From: Trichomonas vaginalis G3
Taxonomy: Eukaryota > Parabasalia > Trichomonadida > Trichomonadidae
Direction: 5' to 3'
NCBI RefSeq assembly: GCF_026262505.1
Contig: NC_067205.1
Location: 13,702,001-13,766,000 of the forward strand
Length of the DNA stretch: 64,000 bases
Made by a program: the position numbers and the translations under genes. Of the stretch, positions 51,329 to 60,694 are shown in pieces. The notes beneath the pieces were generated by a model that searched no databases, was not told the DNA's origin, and saw only the letters and a program-made list of their open reading frames with translations. The stretch's first letter is position 1, and every line of letters begins with the position of its first letter.

Positions 51329-52471
51329 TGTTAAATTATATAATAATATGTATTATTATAAAAAAGAAAAAATAAAGCACGTTAAAATTTTTCTTTCTTG
51401 ATTTTTTACAAAATCTACTTAGAATTATGCAAAATATGACTAAATAATTATAAATTTCAAGTTAAATTTTAATTTTGATAAATAATTTAAATTTCAAAAT
51501 ATCAAGTTCAGTTCGACTATGTATGTAGTAATTCCTCAATAAAGTGCCAAAACCCTATTAAAATATATGAACATTTTCAACATTTTAATGTTTTTATTTA
51601 AAAATTTGATGGAATATGAGCTTCAAACAATTATTATGTAAATAAAAATAATTAAATATATGTATTTATTCGTATTACAACCGTAGTAAGTCGATTCTTC
51701 CTTTCTTCTACTGAGTTTTGAATTTGATTTCGAATTGTAAAGAGATTCAAAGGGAAAATACTAGCGGATAAAAACTACCTCCATGAAAGGGTCATAATGG
51801 ACTCAAGTTGTATTTTTTGACATTTTTTGCTTTTCGAGCCTAAATAGGTAGCCAAGATAATGCCTAAAATAAGGTTCTAAATTCTGAAGTTTACATGATC
51901 CTCTCGTGTGCACCCTTAAGAAAATATGAATTAAATAGAAATACATTAGAGACAATATTTATTGAGTATATTTTTTGAATTAACAACACAAAATTTGAAA
52001 TTATTGAATCTTCAACGAAAATAGCATCTTGTATTTGTTTTTAAAAAGTAATAAGAAAATGCAAGATTTCGCATTTATAAATTCCAAAGGATTACGTTAT
52101 TTGCAGAAGATCTTCAGAAATTATCAAATGCACTCTCTCAAATTTCATTATATATAGCGGATAGAAAGTTAGTATTTCTGCTTACAATTGGATATAGTCT
52201 CTGAGAATATAGACTATATTTATTTTTTTCATTCAAAAAATTATATGAGAATCTCAAATTAACTTTCAAATTTTTTATTTTAAAAACATATTAATAATCA
52301 TATTTTAAGATACTTTTTCGCCCAAAAAATAATCGTACTTCCTCGACGATTAATAGGCTCTCAATTTCTATTGTTGACACTACTTAGCATGCAACACATT
52401 TGAGAATTTTACAATTTTTCAAAACTTTATAAAAAATTCAATGGTTTACATATTATTCTAAAAATTTTTTG
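51329..52471. other. intergenic region
   Basis: AT-rich; no gene. A slightly GC-richer patch (CCTCCATGAAAGGGTCATAA) near 51778. Confidence 0.4.
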
Positions 52472-53197
52472 ATGTTTATAGGGCAATCCGTCTATCCGCC
52501 GGTTTCCACACCCGCCCAATGGACACAACCATCTATCCCGCCCCCAGCTTTACCAGAAACGCACTCTCCTCCTACTTCTGACTCTCAGGCAAAGCGTCCT
52601 CTAAATGCCTTTATGCTATATTCGAGAGAAATGCGAATTAGGATTCGCCAGGAAAACCCGAGCATGTCCAATACAGATATTAGTACTCTGTTGGGCAAAC
52701 TATGGAAAGAAGTACCAAACGATATCAAATTGCAATTCAAGCATCGGAGTGCTAAAATGCAGGAAATCTTTAAGGCCGAACACCCGGATTATACTTACAA
52801 AAAAGCAAGAAGGAAACGTGCTCTGAATGATTTAATTGCGAAAAATCCTAACGGTATAACACCATCTATGTTATCTCCTGAGCCCGCAATTCCTAAGAGT
52901 GTTCCAATAAATTCTTTTCCTTCACCAATTCCTCAACAATCTCCGCAACCATATAATCAAAACAATGGTATCCTAAATCAGCCCCAGAACATTCCCAAAA
53001 TCCAATTGCAACCATTGTTGCAACCTCAACCTGTCTCTCAGCCTCCAATTCAATATCCTTACCAGTTTCAACCTCAGATTCCAACATTTTCAATTCCTCA
53101 AACGCAATATATACCTGTTCAACCAGAATTGATTCCATATGGTGGAATCTCAGGAATAAGTCAACCTATGTATGGAATGATGCCAAACCCAATTTAG
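52472..53197 (+). CDS. SOX/MATA-type HMG-box protein
   Basis: ATG at 52472 (MFIGQSVYPP). A Pro-rich head, then an HMG box at about 41-112: KRPLNAFMLYSREMRIRI, NPSMSNTDISTLLGKLWKEV, HPDYTYKKARRKR. RPxNAFMxxS, NP.M.N.DIS..LG..WK and the PDYxY-basic end match sequence-specific HMG boxes (SOX, TCF, MATA) rather than tandem abundant HMGB boxes. The C-terminal half is Pro/Gln-rich (QPQNIPKIQLQPLLQPQPVS, QPQIPTFSIP), like a transcription activation tail. Likely nuclear and DNA-binding. Such a clear SOX/MATA-like box is unusual in an excavate. Confidence 0.85.
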   Translation: MFIGQSVYPPVSTPAQWTQPSIPPPALPETHSPPTSDSQAKRPLNAFMLYSREMRIRIRQENPSMSNTDISTLLGKLWKEVPNDIKLQFKHRSAKMQEIFKAEHPDYTYKKARRKRALNDLIAKNPNGITPSMLSPEPAIPKSVPINSFPSPIPQQSPQPYNQNNGILNQPQNIPKIQLQPLLQPQPVSQPPIQYPYQFQPQIPTFSIPQTQYIPVQPELIPYGGISGISQPMYGMMPNPI

Positions 53198-53294
53198 TCA
53201 GATAAATTCTTTTAACTATGTTCGATTTATTGTATTGGTAAACTACTCTAATTTGTTATACATTTAATTTTTTATTTATCGATGTTTTGCCATA

Positions 53295-54506
53295 ATGTTG
53301 TTATTGTGTTTATTCTTTTTCATCCATCAATCTGTTGCGGAAGAAGCAGCTTCAAAACTTACAGAATCGAGCGATGTAATAAATGAAAACGAACCCACTG
53401 CAGATTCAAGTGAATTAGAGGCCATTAAAAAAATTCAATTTGTTGAATCTCCCGAAAGCGTTATAGAAAATATAATTGACGATGAATCAGAAAACGAAAC
53501 ATTGAATATTGAATATAGTCACGAAATTTTACCCGAAGATACTCCAGATTCCGAAGAAATGAAATTCAATCAAGATATTAATGATGAAGAAATGGAAGAA
53601 TCTGGAAATTCTGATATGGAAAGTTTAATAGATGAAAATTACAAAGAAAATCAAAACAATTTAGATACGAACTCTCAAAATACCCAGCAAACTCTAAATG
53701 AACCACCAAAAGAGGAATTTTCTCAGATGCATGATATCGAACCCGAAACAATTAATACAAATATCGATACAAATCAACAAACAGATACAGATTTTCAAGA
53801 AGATCCATTACATACTCAAAAACCAGTCGTATCTTTAGGAGAACCACCAATTATAAACTACGAATCAATGATCAAAGAAGACAATGAAATTTTGAAAGAA
53901 AATAAAGATTTCGAAAATCCATTTTTTAAAGACGAATCAGAAGAATCATCTCATACATCATCAGATACAAGAACATTGGAAGCAACCCAAGCTTTTACTC
54001 CTTACGTAACTAAAACAAAAGCCAAATTCCAGATTGTAAATATTTCTACCACTGAAGTTAGTTGCAAAGGACGTGACCAAATATATATAACCGTTTCTAA
54101 GAACATTTCTGGTTTGATCTATTGTAAATTCAAAGATTTGATTGTTACAGGTACAAGGACATCAAATGACACAGCAGTCTTTGTTGTTCCTAAAATGTCA
54201 CCGGGTGTTGTAAATATATCATTATCGTTTGAGCGTCAAAAATGGACTGAAGAACAGATGATTATAGTAATTGATGACTCAGATAGAACTCCAAGGCTTA
54301 TTTTGTGCGGCATCATAATATTTGTAATATTAGTTATAGCATTGGCCGCAAAATCTTTGTGGAAAAAGGGTTCAAGAAAGAGAAAATTAGAAAAACTTAG
54401 AAACCGTAAGAATACATCTCCTCTTGTTCTTAGTTCAATACCTTTAGATGAAAATGACAAGAGAGCTGCCAGAAAACGCGGAGATGCCGCAAAAGACATT
54501 ATATAA
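53295..54506 (+). CDS. type I membrane protein, acidic ectodomain with TIG-like domain
   Basis: 403 residues. Signal peptide MLLLCLFFFIHQSVAEE (about 1-16). Residues ~17-230 are a very acidic, Asn/Glu/Ser-rich, likely disordered stalk (ENEPTADSSELEAIKKIQ, DINDEEMEESGNSDMESL). Residues ~245-335 form a beta-type domain (TKAKFQIVNISTTEV, DQIYITVSKNISGLIYCKFK, FVVPKMSPGVVNISLSF) like an IPT/TIG immunoglobulin-fold. Then a transmembrane helix (LILCGIIIFVILVIALAA) and a basic tail (KKGSRKRKLEKLRNRKN). Probably endomembrane or surface. No known name. Confidence 0.7.
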   Translation: MLLLCLFFFIHQSVAEEAASKLTESSDVINENEPTADSSELEAIKKIQFVESPESVIENIIDDESENETLNIEYSHEILPEDTPDSEEMKFNQDINDEEMEESGNSDMESLIDENYKENQNNLDTNSQNTQQTLNEPPKEEFSQMHDIEPETINTNIDTNQQTDTDFQEDPLHTQKPVVSLGEPPIINYESMIKEDNEILKENKDFENPFFKDESEESSHTSSDTRTLEATQAFTPYVTKTKAKFQIVNISTTEVSCKGRDQIYITVSKNISGLIYCKFKDLIVTGTRTSNDTAVFVVPKMSPGVVNISLSFERQKWTEEQMIIVIDDSDRTPRLILCGIIIFVILVIALAAKSLWKKGSRKRKLEKLRNRKNTSPLVLSSIPLDENDKRAARKRGDAAKDII

Positions 54507-54779
54507 TGTAGTTTTTATATCTTTAAATCTTTATTAAATGTTATCTTTGAAATAACTCGATCTTTTATATGATTTAGTTGAATATTCTGATGAATTAACA
54601 TATGATTCACCAAGATATGCGAAACAATTCATCAAAACATATGATTATATGAATGATCGAGGATATAGATAGATAATGTTGTGAAAAGTAAAACAAACAA
54701 ATAAGAATTTATTCATGAAACTCTATAAAACATTCAAAATGAATTAAAAATTAAAACAAATAACGAAAATAATGATAAT

Positions 54780-54814
54780 AAAGGGATGCTGAACTTCCAA
54801 GGTTCCATCCCTTT
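54780..54814. terminator. 13-bp hairpin between convergent genes
   Basis: AAAGGGATG-ct-GAAC-ttccaag-GTTC-CATCCCTTT: outer 9-bp and inner 4-bp stems separated by a 2-base bulge, exactly between the 3' ends of the TIG-like gene and the coiled-coil gene. Candidate 3'-end or transcription-collision structure. Confidence 0.6.
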
Positions 54815-54846
54815 ATATGTACGCATATTCCTTATCGTACAAAAAT

Positions 54847-56946
54847 TCAGAAAGAAGTGTCACCTTTTGTGTTTGTCAGTTTTTTGACTCTTGCTTTTCT
54901 TGAGGTTTTCTTTATTTTGAGAGTAGGTAATTGAAGTGGGCTTGCTACAGGAGCTTCTCTAAAACTCATTATTCCATTGAGATTTATAGGTGTTGCCCTT
55001 ACTTTTCCGTTTGTTGGGATGTCATCTCCTCCATTTGCTGTAACTGTCATTGGAACTACGACATCTGCATTCCTTTTGAATTTTCTGGCACAGAATTTGT
55101 CAATATCTTTGTCATCGTTGATAATTCTCTCGTATGTAGCGATTCTTCGCTTAATTATTCCAATACTTTCTTCTTTTTGCTTTGTAAATGTGGAGAACTC
55201 CAAAGTTTGAGCATTTTTAAGATGTTCTAATGCTTGGTCTTGTTGATCTATTAAGTTTTTACGCTCTTTTTCGAAGGATGATTGCATATCATTGTATTTA
55301 TATTCAGCTTCGATCTTTTCTGTCTTCTGAACGACTTTTTGCATCTTTGCGGCACCAACTAAATCACCAATAAGAGCCAAATTCTTCTCAATAAACTGTT
55401 GATTTAATAATTGTGGAGATTTCTTAGAAAATCGCCTTGTAGTCTCTGGACATTGCCATTTATACTCGAGATCTTCCATTTCATCATCCATTTTCTGTTC
55501 AATTTTCTCTGTATTCTCTTTTTGAGCTTGAATTAAAGCTTTTTCTTTATCTTTCCACTCTTCTTCTGCTTTTTTGAGTGATTTCTTGGCATCTTCCAAT
55601 CTACTATTGAGATCATTCATATAATCCTGATGAAATTGTTCTCTATCTCTTAATCTGAACTGTGTTTTCATTTCATCGGCCAATTTCTGCAATTTCAAGC
55701 TTTCCAAGTAATCACTTTTGTTCAGAGCTGCAATTCTACGGTTAGTAAGTTCGTTGACAACATCTGCTATCGTTCCTGGATCATCGATCTTCATTTTCTT
55801 ACCACTAATGATTTTATCAACCATTTCTGATATTTCTTTGTGGGTAAATCTACTTTCAACCTCTCGTTTTTTGTAAGTTTGGTTAATAGAAGTTGATGGA
55901 CGAGGAGTTTTGCCAGAAAGCATATCTACAAAGTCTTTTGGAGCTTTCTCGACGTAGGCTTGGTCATCGTAATATAAATTATTCTGATTAAATCTTGTTT
56001 GATCGTTTGATCTTGCAGTTTTCGTTCTAGCAGTAGTTTCGTTTCTACGGGCAGATGATTCTGATTCAGCTCTAACGACTTTGATTTTTGTTTGTTGGTT
56101 GTGTTTTCTTGTTTGTAATTGAAAAGGAATCGGAGTTACTTCTGGCATATCTATTTGAGCAATTGCATGGCCTTTCGATAATCTTTCTGCTGCTAGCTCT
56201 TGCTCTTTCTTTGATCGCTTTCTCGCTGTTTTAGGTTGTGGTAATTCTTCGAGAGGTAATTTCTTCGGTTTTGGTTTTGATAATCTTTCGGCTGCAGAAG
56301 CTTGCGCAGCTAATCTCTTTGCTTTTTCTTCTTGCCGTGCGCTGTTTTCTTCTGTCAAATTAATTTTCGAAGATTCGGAACTTAAATCTGGCTTTGTTTC
56401 TTTCATAATATTGTCTAGGAGAGCACTAACAGTAAGGGCCATTGTCCTAGAAGACAAAAGCTCTTCCTCAAGAGGAATATTCGAAACTTCTTCTTCCTCC
56501 TGTCCTTCCTGTCCTTCTATACGAGGGCGCTCGAGGTATGGATAAGTATTCTCTATCGCAAGGTTGGCTTGGCCAGTGTAATTTATTTTAACTTGGCCAG
56601 GTTCGGTAACACCAAACATTGAAACGAAATTTCCGCTTTCATCTTGAGGTTGTTCGAAATTCTGTATTGCTTGCTCATATTCTGAATCATTATGTACTTG
56701 AATTCCGGAAAATTCGTTACTATTTAATTGAAGGCTATTTTGGCTTGAAATTTGGTCATCTTGGATATTACTACTTTCTTGCCTCTCTTGACGTGGTACA
56801 TAATTACTGATTTTCTGCATTAAGTCAAATGATGGTTGTTCATTTTTAATAATTTCGAGTTCTTCGGGTGTAAATTGTGTTTCATCGATCCTACTATCCC
56901 CGCTTCCGTAACTTTGAAGATTCATGGATTGTTCTTCTTGGCTCAT
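54847..56946 (-). CDS. large coiled-coil protein of unknown function
   Basis: The frame opens at 57012, but MSQEEQSMNLQSYGSGD at 56946 is the likely start, giving 699 residues. An acidic, disordered first third, a Lys/Ala-rich segment (KAKRLAAQASAAERLSK, KPKKLPLEELPQPKTARKRS), then from about 380 a long coiled coil (LNSRLEDAKKSLKKAEEEWK, EKIEQKMDDEMEDLEYKW) and a conserved-looking SRFTHKEISEMVDKIISGKK block. C terminus is basic (KIKKTSRKARVKKL). The block and length suggest a trichomonad cytoskeletal or axoneme-linked protein, but I recognise no family. Confidence 0.65.
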   Translation of the reverse strand: MSQEEQSMNLQSYGSGDSRIDETQFTPEELEIIKNEQPSFDLMQKISNYVPRQERQESSNIQDDQISSQNSLQLNSNEFSGIQVHNDSEYEQAIQNFEQPQDESGNFVSMFGVTEPGQVKINYTGQANLAIENTYPYLERPRIEGQEGQEEEEVSNIPLEEELLSSRTMALTVSALLDNIMKETKPDLSSESSKINLTEENSARQEEKAKRLAAQASAAERLSKPKPKKLPLEELPQPKTARKRSKKEQELAAERLSKGHAIAQIDMPEVTPIPFQLQTRKHNQQTKIKVVRAESESSARRNETTARTKTARSNDQTRFNQNNLYYDDQAYVEKAPKDFVDMLSGKTPRPSTSINQTYKKREVESRFTHKEISEMVDKIISGKKMKIDDPGTIADVVNELTNRRIAALNKSDYLESLKLQKLADEMKTQFRLRDREQFHQDYMNDLNSRLEDAKKSLKKAEEEWKDKEKALIQAQKENTEKIEQKMDDEMEDLEYKWQCPETTRRFSKKSPQLLNQQFIEKNLALIGDLVGAAKMQKVVQKTEKIEAEYKYNDMQSSFEKERKNLIDQQDQALEHLKNAQTLEFSTFTKQKEESIGIIKRRIATYERIINDDKDIDKFCARKFKRNADVVVPMTVTANGGDDIPTNGKVRATPINLNGIMSFREAPVASPLQLPTLKIKKTSRKARVKKLTNTKGDTSF

Positions 56947-57012
56947 GGTGTGAATCTTCTGCTTACGTTTAACTTTTTTATATAAAATTTTCGAAATTTT
57001 ATATACTATCAT

Positions 57013-57260
57013 AATCTTTACTGAAATTTACTGTATTTCGTGATTTGAAATTGTTTATATCTCTGAAAATTTTTTGCTCAATTGTTTCAATAACGAACAA
57101 ATTCAACATCATCTCCATAATTGCCTCAATTGCTACAGTGCATCATAATTTTCAGATAAAATTAGGTTAAATATATATGCTGCGTATTAATCTGATCAAC
57201 AAATCCATTTGAAAAAGGTTTTCTTGGATGAAATCAAATATATGGGTTCACGTAATTAAT
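57013..57260. other. promoter side of the coiled-coil gene; probable Polinton edge
   Basis: No gene. The change to a GC-richer, repeat-bearing leader at about 57.25 kb marks the Polinton, but no terminal inverted repeat can be confirmed because the other end is beyond the window. Confidence 0.35.
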
Positions 57261-57267
57261 ATACCTA

Positions 57268-57480
57268 TCATGGGTACGGCGGCACTGCGTTCCACCTTAC
57301 CCAAGATAACAGTTTGACACTTTACGAAACCGGTAACGTATATTTTACAACACAAACACAACACCAACTTAACCTTAAATATTTACAAAACCATCTGACA
57401 CATAAACGACTTCACTAACGAATTCACTACCGTCCTCACTAAATAAAAATAACCTTATTTTTATTTTTTTTAATTTTTTA
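57268..57480. promoter_or_regulatory. Polinton leader unit 1
   Basis: GGGTACGGCGGCACTGCG followed by CCTTACCC, then GACACTTTACGAAACCGGTA, ACGTATATTTTACAACACAA and AACTTAACCTTAAATATTTA. It recurs at 58060-58200 upstream of the neighbouring gene, so it is a shared promoter/leader. GGGTA...TACCC forms a hairpin around the GC-rich centre. Confidence 0.7.
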
Positions 57481-57495
57481 TTTCATTACAAAGAC

Positions 57496-57930
57496 ATGTC
57501 TGACTACATTTACTATGACTCTTTCCCAGAACGTTTCCGTGAACTATTCAAAACTCAAGTAAAACTGAGAAACATGCATTTTAACAAAGATAGACCCATT
57601 GACGATGAAAGAAACCCTGAATATATTACAATCCCTTATGACGCAAAGTTCATTGCATACATTCCTTATGGTCGCAGAGGAACGAAAACTATTTCAACAA
57701 AGAACAAAAATTATTTCTGGAGCGATGAAGAAAATTGCCTTATCTACATAAATGCATACTTAAATAAAGCTACATATTGTACAAAAGAAGGTTGGACTGG
57801 ATTTGAGCTCTACATATACGACGACGATGGAAACAGACGTTGTGTATACCCATACGATAATATGTACCATTGTTTTCATCAAGCATTAAACGAATACATA
57901 GTCAGTAAGGGTCTCATTCCTGCTGAGTAG
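57496..57930 (+). CDS. Polinton-associated unknown protein, 144 residues
   Basis: Intact-looking frame: MSDYIYYDSFPERFRELFKT, then aromatic-rich strand-like segments (FIAYIPYGRRGTK, YFWSDEENCLIYINAY, GWTGFELYIYDDDGNRR) ending YHCFHQALNEYIVSKGLIPAE. No domain known to me. A TCATTA initiator motif lies at 57483-57488, 13 nt before the ATG, so the element uses host-like initiation signals. Confidence 0.6.
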   Translation: MSDYIYYDSFPERFRELFKTQVKLRNMHFNKDRPIDDERNPEYITIPYDAKFIAYIPYGRRGTKTISTKNKNYFWSDEENCLIYINAYLNKATYCTKEGWTGFELYIYDDDGNRRCVYPYDNMYHCFHQALNEYIVSKGLIPAE

Positions 57931-58059
57931 AAATGTTATATTTTTGTTCTGTCATTTATAAAAAAACAAACTTAAAAATAAATGATATCACCACCCTCAC
58001 ACGTATGAAAACATAGCACAAAAATAAATTTAGGGTAGATGGGTAGTTAGTATGACTAT

Positions 58060-58200
58060 CTTGGGTACGGAGGCACTGCGCGCCTCCTTACCCATTATAT
58101 GTGAATTTGACACTTTACAAAACCGTTAACGTATATTTTACAACACAAACGACAACACTAACTTAACCTTAAATATTTACAAAACCACCAACCACTTCAC
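58060..58200. promoter_or_regulatory. Polinton leader unit 2
   Basis: Second copy of the leader at 57268, here GGGTACGGAGGCACTGCGCG then CCTCCTTACCC: GGAGGC pairs with GCCTCC, making a longer perfect stem than unit 1. Followed by the same GACACTTTAC, ACGTATATTTTACAACAC and CTTAACCTTAAATATTTAC words. Confidence 0.75.
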
Positions 58201-58225
58201 CTCACTAATGAAAAAATAAACGTTC

Positions 58226-58555
58226 TCACTTACAAAAGTATTGCAACTCCTCCCATTGCTGTGCTTCACATAACAGCTCATAATCTTCTGACTCACTTTC
58301 TTCTTCATATAGGTCAAAATCACTGTCAAAATAAATGTATGTAAGTTTTGACAAAGCTAATGAAACACGCTTACCGGTTGTATCTATTGCTTTTATATAT
58401 CTCCCATTATATTTGTTGTCGTAAACGCTCAAACTAACTTTACCCTTTCTCCCTCGTATCTGATAGAATGTATTTTCACGAGGAACGAAGAACAAATTCT
58501 TGAACTCATGACCGTTGTAGTTTGTTATCTCAATAGTTTTCGTCATTACATCCAA
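58226..58555 (-). CDS. Polinton-associated unknown protein, 109 residues
   Basis: Open frame with aromatic strands (GHEFKNLFFVPRENTFYQIR, KGKVSLSVYDNKYNGRYIKA) and an acidic end (DLYEEESESEDYELLCEAQQ). No known domain. Confidence 0.5.
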   Translation of the reverse strand: MDVMTKTIEITNYNGHEFKNLFFVPRENTFYQIRGRKGKVSLSVYDNKYNGRYIKAIDTTGKRVSLALSKLTYIYFDSDFDLYEEESESEDYELLCEAQQWEELQYFCK

Positions 58556-58622
58556 ATAAAAATTTTCAGTAAAAATAAAACTAACGTTAAAAATTTCTCA
58601 TAACATAAACATTCTCATTGCT

Positions 58623-58868
58623 TTATAACTCTCTTCGTTTATCCAACTCTTCTAACTTCTTCTTAAGTTCAGCAATGTTGTCCTCATGAAGTTTAATCTT
58701 TCTCAAAATTCCTTCTTTATCTAATGGTTGCTTTATCTTTCTAAACTGAACTCTACCATCCTTCATAGTATGAACGTAAAAACCTTCTGGAATAGTTCCT
58801 GATTTAATGTATTCTACCAAAAACTTTTGTTTCATTGCTTCAGTGACTTTAGTCGTCATTTCAATCAA
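58623..58868 (-). CDS. Polinton-associated small coiled-coil protein
   Basis: 81 residues, Lys/Glu-rich helix at the end (HEDNIAELKKKLEELDKRRE), preceded by GFYVHTMKDGRVQFRKIKQP. The GxVQxRKIKQPL segment resembles the VYVRKRKVPL segment of the gene at 62297-62725, hinting at a shared module. Confidence 0.5.
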   Translation of the reverse strand: MIEMTTKVTEAMKQKFLVEYIKSGTIPEGFYVHTMKDGRVQFRKIKQPLDKEGILRKIKLHEDNIAELKKKLEELDKRREL

Positions 58869-58881
58869 ATAAAAATTTTAA

Positions 58882-60182
58882 TATAGGGTGTCCAAAGGTG
58901 TGTTTAGCACAAACCTGAATACTGCGAATAGAAATAAACAAGTTACATATATATAAAGTTTATTTAAATATAATCACCATTGGATTCAATCACGCGTTCG
59001 CAGCGATCGATCCAGGCTTGAAAGACACGCTTTAAATCATCATGAGAAAATTGCTCAAATTGCTCTCTTACAAAATTTTCAAGATCATCTGGACTCGCGA
59101 ATTCGCGTCCTTCAGCTCTCTTTTTTAGCGTGCCGAATAAATAAAAGTCAGAGGGTGCAATATCAGGTGAATAAATTGGGTTTGGAACAACTTTGACATT
59201 GTTTCACCAAGTAATTCATTACTTTATGATTTTGTGAACTCTTGAATTATCAAAATGAATTGCAAACTTTTGTTTTTTTGTTTGGATTTCTCAAACTCAT
59301 CAGAATTGATAATTTGAGTAAGAACATTGTCAATTAGATACTGAGCATTCATCGTATTAGGTTTTTGAAGAATATCAATTGCGATGATGCCATTCACGCC
59401 CCAAAAAACGAACATCATCATTGGTGTGTCAATTTTTTTTCTTCGGAATGTTTGCGGATTTTCATCCTTCGGGATCCACATGATTTTGACTTCTGTTGCA
59501 TATTGAAACCAAGACTCGTCCCCTGTTACTAAAAAGCGAAACTTCTTGGATTGATACGCACCCAATATAGAGAGGAGCTCTTTCGAAGATTGGACTCTAG
59601 ATTTTTTTTGAACTGAATTAAGGTTGTGCGGAACCCAACGTGTATACGCTAGTTTGTAGTTCAAATAATTGTGCAGATAATAACTGACTGTTGTACATGG
59701 TATCTTTGTCATCTCCTCTATCCTTCTGAGTGATGCTCTTGGGTCTTCATCTAGCGCTTGAAGAATTGCTTTGATTTTTCTTTGATCCGGCGATTTTTTG
59801 TCAATTTTTATGATGGGCGCCTTTTTGTTCATGAAGTGATACATCCTAACATGATACGTTACAGTGGAATAGCTAGGAGCATCCATACCGAAGCATTTTA
59901 CCAATGTCTCGTAGATTTTTTTACAGTCTTTGCATTTTTTTGCAAGAGCGAGGATGTTTTCTTTATGATTCATTAAAAAAATGAAAAAATCCCGCCAAAA
60001 TTTCCCGCGAAACCGCCTCTTGTCTCAAAATTCATTTTATATCCCGGCATGGCGCCAAAATACAACATACTCATCATATACATATATTCATATTTTTTAT
60101 TATATATTTATAATCAGCATATATCTCCTTTAATAGTCTCATATAGAGCGCTGTGCTAAACGCACCTTTGGACACCCTATAT
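58882..60182 (-). mobile_element. mariner element inserted in the Polinton
   Basis: About 1.30 kb with inverted ends TAGGGTGTCCAAAGGTG and GTTTAGCAC (58884-58912 and mirrored at 60150-60182) and TA flanks (58882-58883, ending TATA). This size and the transposase match the Tvmar-like mariners of trichomonads. It lies between the small coiled-coil gene and the Pro-rich/TM gene of the Polinton. Confidence 0.9.
58975..59973 (-). pseudogene. mariner transposase (DD34D), frameshifted
   Basis: Head at 59973 (MNHKENILALAKKCKDC) with two HTH regions (IYETLVKCFGMDAPSYSTVT; RRIEEMTKIPCTTVSYYL), the linker RWVPHNLN, the first Asp in TGDESWFQ, then a shift near 59250 from which another frame reads IHFDNSRVHK (second Asp). 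Further on, SPDIAPSDFYLFGTLKKR (third Asp) and a C-terminal AWIDRCERVIESNGDYI lie in open sequence to about 58975. Plain DNA-transposon gene; catalytic D, D, D all present but on separate frames. Confidence 0.85.
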
Positions 60183-60205
60183 TAAATAAAAATAACGTTA
60201 TTTTT

Positions 60206-60664
60206 TCAGTAAGGAAACGCAGGAGTTTTACGATTTATTTGAGGAGTAGGTTCTGGTTTAAATGTTGGAGTCGGTTTTGGAGTTGACTTTTGAACAGGAG
60301 TTTGTACTTCCATAGGTTCAGGAGTCATTGAAGGTTTTGCTTGTGAAGGCGTTGGTTTTGGCGAAGGTGTTGGAGTTTGTTTAACTTCAGCTACTTCAGT
60401 ATTATTTACAACATTTGCTTTGTTTCTTTTCAACATCATAACTGCTCCTGCTGTAGCTAGCAAAACTAGTGGGAGACCATATTTTATATAAGGACTTGAC
60501 CAAATGCTATTTTTGGCAGGAGCTGGTGGAACACCTAACCTTGGTGAGACTGCTCTTTGCCATTGTGCAGCTCGTAAGAAATATTCAATAGGTGCTCCAT
60601 AATCGTTTGGTAAAGTTTGTTTCACAGATGGTGAAGGTTCACGAGAGCTTGATGAAGAACTCAT
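60206..60664 (-). CDS. Polinton-associated Pro-rich protein with a TM
   Basis: 152 residues. Ser-rich head, then a transmembrane helix (YIKYGLPLVLLATAGAVMML) and a Pro/Thr/Lys-rich repeat tail (TPTPSPKPTPSQAKPS, TPKPTPTFKPEPTP). Low complexity of the tail is like that of minor virion or fibre-type proteins of these elements, but function is inferred. Confidence 0.6.
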   Translation of the reverse strand: MSSSSSSREPSPSVKQTLPNDYGAPIEYFLRAAQWQRAVSPRLGVPPAPAKNSIWSSPYIKYGLPLVLLATAGAVMMLKRNKANVVNNTEVAEVKQTPTPSPKPTPSQAKPSMTPEPMEVQTPVQKSTPKPTPTFKPEPTPQINRKTPAFPY

Positions 60665-60694
60665 TTATAAGCTTTAAAAATAAACGTTCATCCT

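Larger units (their letters stand above)
49611..51919. mobile_element. possible TA-target element carrying the copy C insertion
   Basis: TTAGGGGTGCAC (49611-49622) mirrors GTGCACCCTTAA (about 51908-51919) with one mismatch, like the TTAAGGGTCCAC ends of the 16598-19812 element. It would be ~1 kb before the copy C insertion at 50062-51328. No transposase gene. Tentative. Confidence 0.35.
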
